From: JACNKV01 sp964388155
GTDB taxonomy: Bacteria > Fidelibacterota > Marinisomatia > Marinisomatales > JACNKV01
DNA: 15,092 nt
Assembly: GCA_964388155.1 (NCBI GenBank)
Contig: CAYLYH010000047.1
Span: 1-15,092, forward strand
Direction: 5' to 3'
How positions within the stretch are numbered: the first letter of the stretch is position 1; every line of letters begins with the position of its first letter. The position numbers and the translations under genes were made by a program. The notes under the pieces are model-generated. The model was not told the DNA's origin. It worked only from the letters and a program-made list of their open reading frames with translations, and did not search any database. This document shows positions 14,667 through 15,092 of this stretch, one piece after another.

Positions 14667-14782
14667 TCTCAACGCCATCAGTAAATATATTTGAACCTTA
14701 CAAACTGGGAAACCTCAGCGTTAAGAACCGATTTTCTCAAATATTTCCCCCATCACTTCGGCTGTCGAACCGGATATTGTAA
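14663..14782 (+). pseudogene. 5' fragment of an Old Yellow Enzyme-type flavin oxidoreductase gene
   Basis: From the ATG overlapping the EEP gene's stop (ATGA), the frame encodes a peptide containing IFEPYKLGNLSVKNRF, the characteristic N-terminal start of NADH:flavin oxidoreductases of the Old Yellow Enzyme family. Homology stops at residue 24 (base 14734). The remaining 15 codons read through unrelated sequence to a TAA at 14780-14782. The ~350-residue barrel that should follow is absent. It could still be translated as a 39-residue peptide, but it is best called a remnant. The assignment rests on one short but very typical motif. Confidence 0.65.
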
Positions 14783-14799
14783 GACATTAAGCTGATGTC
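14725..14799 (-). pseudogene. N-terminal fragment of a second EEP-family hydrolase gene
   Basis: Read on the - strand this stretch encodes SLMSYNIRFDSRSDGGNI, a stop (TGA at 14739-14737), then ENR. EEP proteins of the MSYNIRxD-DGxN-W-NR type start this way, with a Trp expected exactly where the TGA stands (TGG to TGA). The Asn of SYNIR is the family's metal/active-site residue. The frame has no further recognisable EEP sequence on either side: downstream it runs directly into the Old Yellow Enzyme fragment, and upstream there is no clear signal peptide. It is not a copy of the intact EEP gene at 13677, whose first strand reads FWNVENLFD. Confidence 0.55.
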
Positions 14800-14867
14800 A
14801 TGGCTGAAAGTAAAAATGAAGAAAATGGAGAATAGAGTGAGTGTTTTATTTATCATGAGATTTATAA

Positions 14868-14954
14868 GGGGTTAAAACCCCGGCACCTTTTAGTTTTTAA
14901 TAGCCCCGACCTAAAGGACGGGGTTAATGGCCAGTAAAAAGTATGGCTTTAGCC
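14868..14954. repeat. Imperfect inverted-repeat element, GC-rich hairpins
   Basis: Several nested inverted repeats occur in an otherwise AT-rich spacer. GGGGTT/AACCCC is at 14868-14881. CCCCG-a-CCT/AGG-a-CGGGG is at 14904-14923. A longer pairing joins the arm near 14876-14892 (AACCCCG...CCTTTTAG) with CTAAAGGACGGGGTT at 14911-14925, and GGCT/AGCC is at 14945-14954. No poly-T tail follows, so this looks like a dispersed palindromic repeat rather than a terminator. Together with the gene fragments at 14663-14799 it accounts for most of the gene-poor stretch 14667-14982. I see nothing recognisable between 14800 and 14867. Confidence 0.55.
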
Positions 14955-14982
14955 CAAAATGATCTGAAATGCCATTTATTCA

Positions 14983-15092
14983 TTATTTCTCCACCACGAT
15001 TTTAAAATCTTCAAATTTCACAAATGCAAGTCTTTGATCATTGGTGCCGGCGGCTAAACCAATATCCATGGTTTTCCCTAATCCTGTAATAT
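14983..15092 (-). CDS. 3' end of a gene truncated by the window edge
   Basis: An open frame enters from the right edge and ends at TAA (14985-14983). It encodes 35 residues, including GKTMDIGLAAGTNDQRLAFV and ending FEDFKIVVEK. The alternating hydrophobic pattern and the FVKFEDFKIVV ending resemble the last beta-strands of a jelly-roll, concanavalin-like domain such as those in secreted carbohydrate-active proteins. That resemblance is weak, and no family can be assigned from this fragment. The start and most of the protein lie outside the window. Confidence 0.6.
   Translation of the reverse strand, partial: ITGLGKTMDIGLAAGTNDQRLAFVKFEDFKIVVEK

Noticed and set aside
14804..14840. Short ATG frame after the EEP remnant
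   Set aside because: Only 11 codons, rich in Glu, Asn and Lys as expected from an A-rich stretch; no supporting signal.

Overview
The window looks like chromosomal DNA, about 40% GC by eye, from a bacterium of the Fibrobacterota-Chlorobiota-Bacteroidota (FCB) superphylum. The best indicator is the pair of secreted proteins at the left end. Both finish in a type A C-terminal sorting domain of the type IX secretion system with a YPNPFNP motif, as seen in Marinimicrobia, Calditrichaeota, Ignavibacteria and relatives. A Marinimicrobia-like source is my best guess, but the sequence does not prove it. A run of 100 Ns (5407-5506) shows that this is a scaffold.

Layout. Positions 203-4147 hold two secreted, surface-sorted proteins on the + strand: an alpha/beta-hydrolase-like protein, then a PKD-containing protein with an internally duplicated domain. 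A convergent gene (4209-5318, -) encodes a glycosyltransferase of the tRNA-queuosine mannosyltransferase (DUF3524/GTDC1) family. Its start codon abuts an array of 8-bp repeats. Positions 5365-5938 (-) form a compact unit: a tRNA-Leu(CAG) gene, a small GIY-YIG nuclease gene starting 8 nt after it, and a second, broken copy of the unit. That broken copy contains a tRNA 3' fragment split by a 31-bp palindromic insertion and is cut by the assembly gap.

Positions 6041-9332 (+) are a tightly overlapping trio: smpB (trans-translation), tyrS, and a lipoprotein phosphatase of the PafA/nucleotide pyrophosphatase type. Positions 9511-10598 (+) hold a 44-residue Arg-rich small protein that overlaps by one base the GTG start of a tandem GNAT acetyltransferase. 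An eIF2B/ribose-1,5-bisphosphate-isomerase-like gene (10638-11396, -) diverges from der (11507-12826, +), which overlaps a YigZ/IMPACT-family gene by 4 bp. A lipoprotein of the endonuclease/exonuclease/phosphatase (EEP) superfamily follows (13677-14666, +).

The right end is gene wreckage. A 5' fragment of an Old Yellow Enzyme gene on the + strand meets, head to head, a 5' fragment of a different EEP gene on the - strand, and the two share 10 bp at the junction. Next come an imperfect inverted-repeat element and the 3' end of a truncated - strand gene. Several intergenic spaces carry short-period degenerate repeats.

I see no large undescribed multigene system. The most unusual structures are the tRNA-Leu/GIY-YIG tandem unit with its palindromic insert and the head-to-head gene-fragment junction near 14730. 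Translation-related genes are over-represented (smpB, tyrS, der, tRNA-Leu, the queuosine glycosyltransferase homologue, YigZ/IMPACT and the eIF2B-like protein), but the only linkage visible is ordinary operon overlap.
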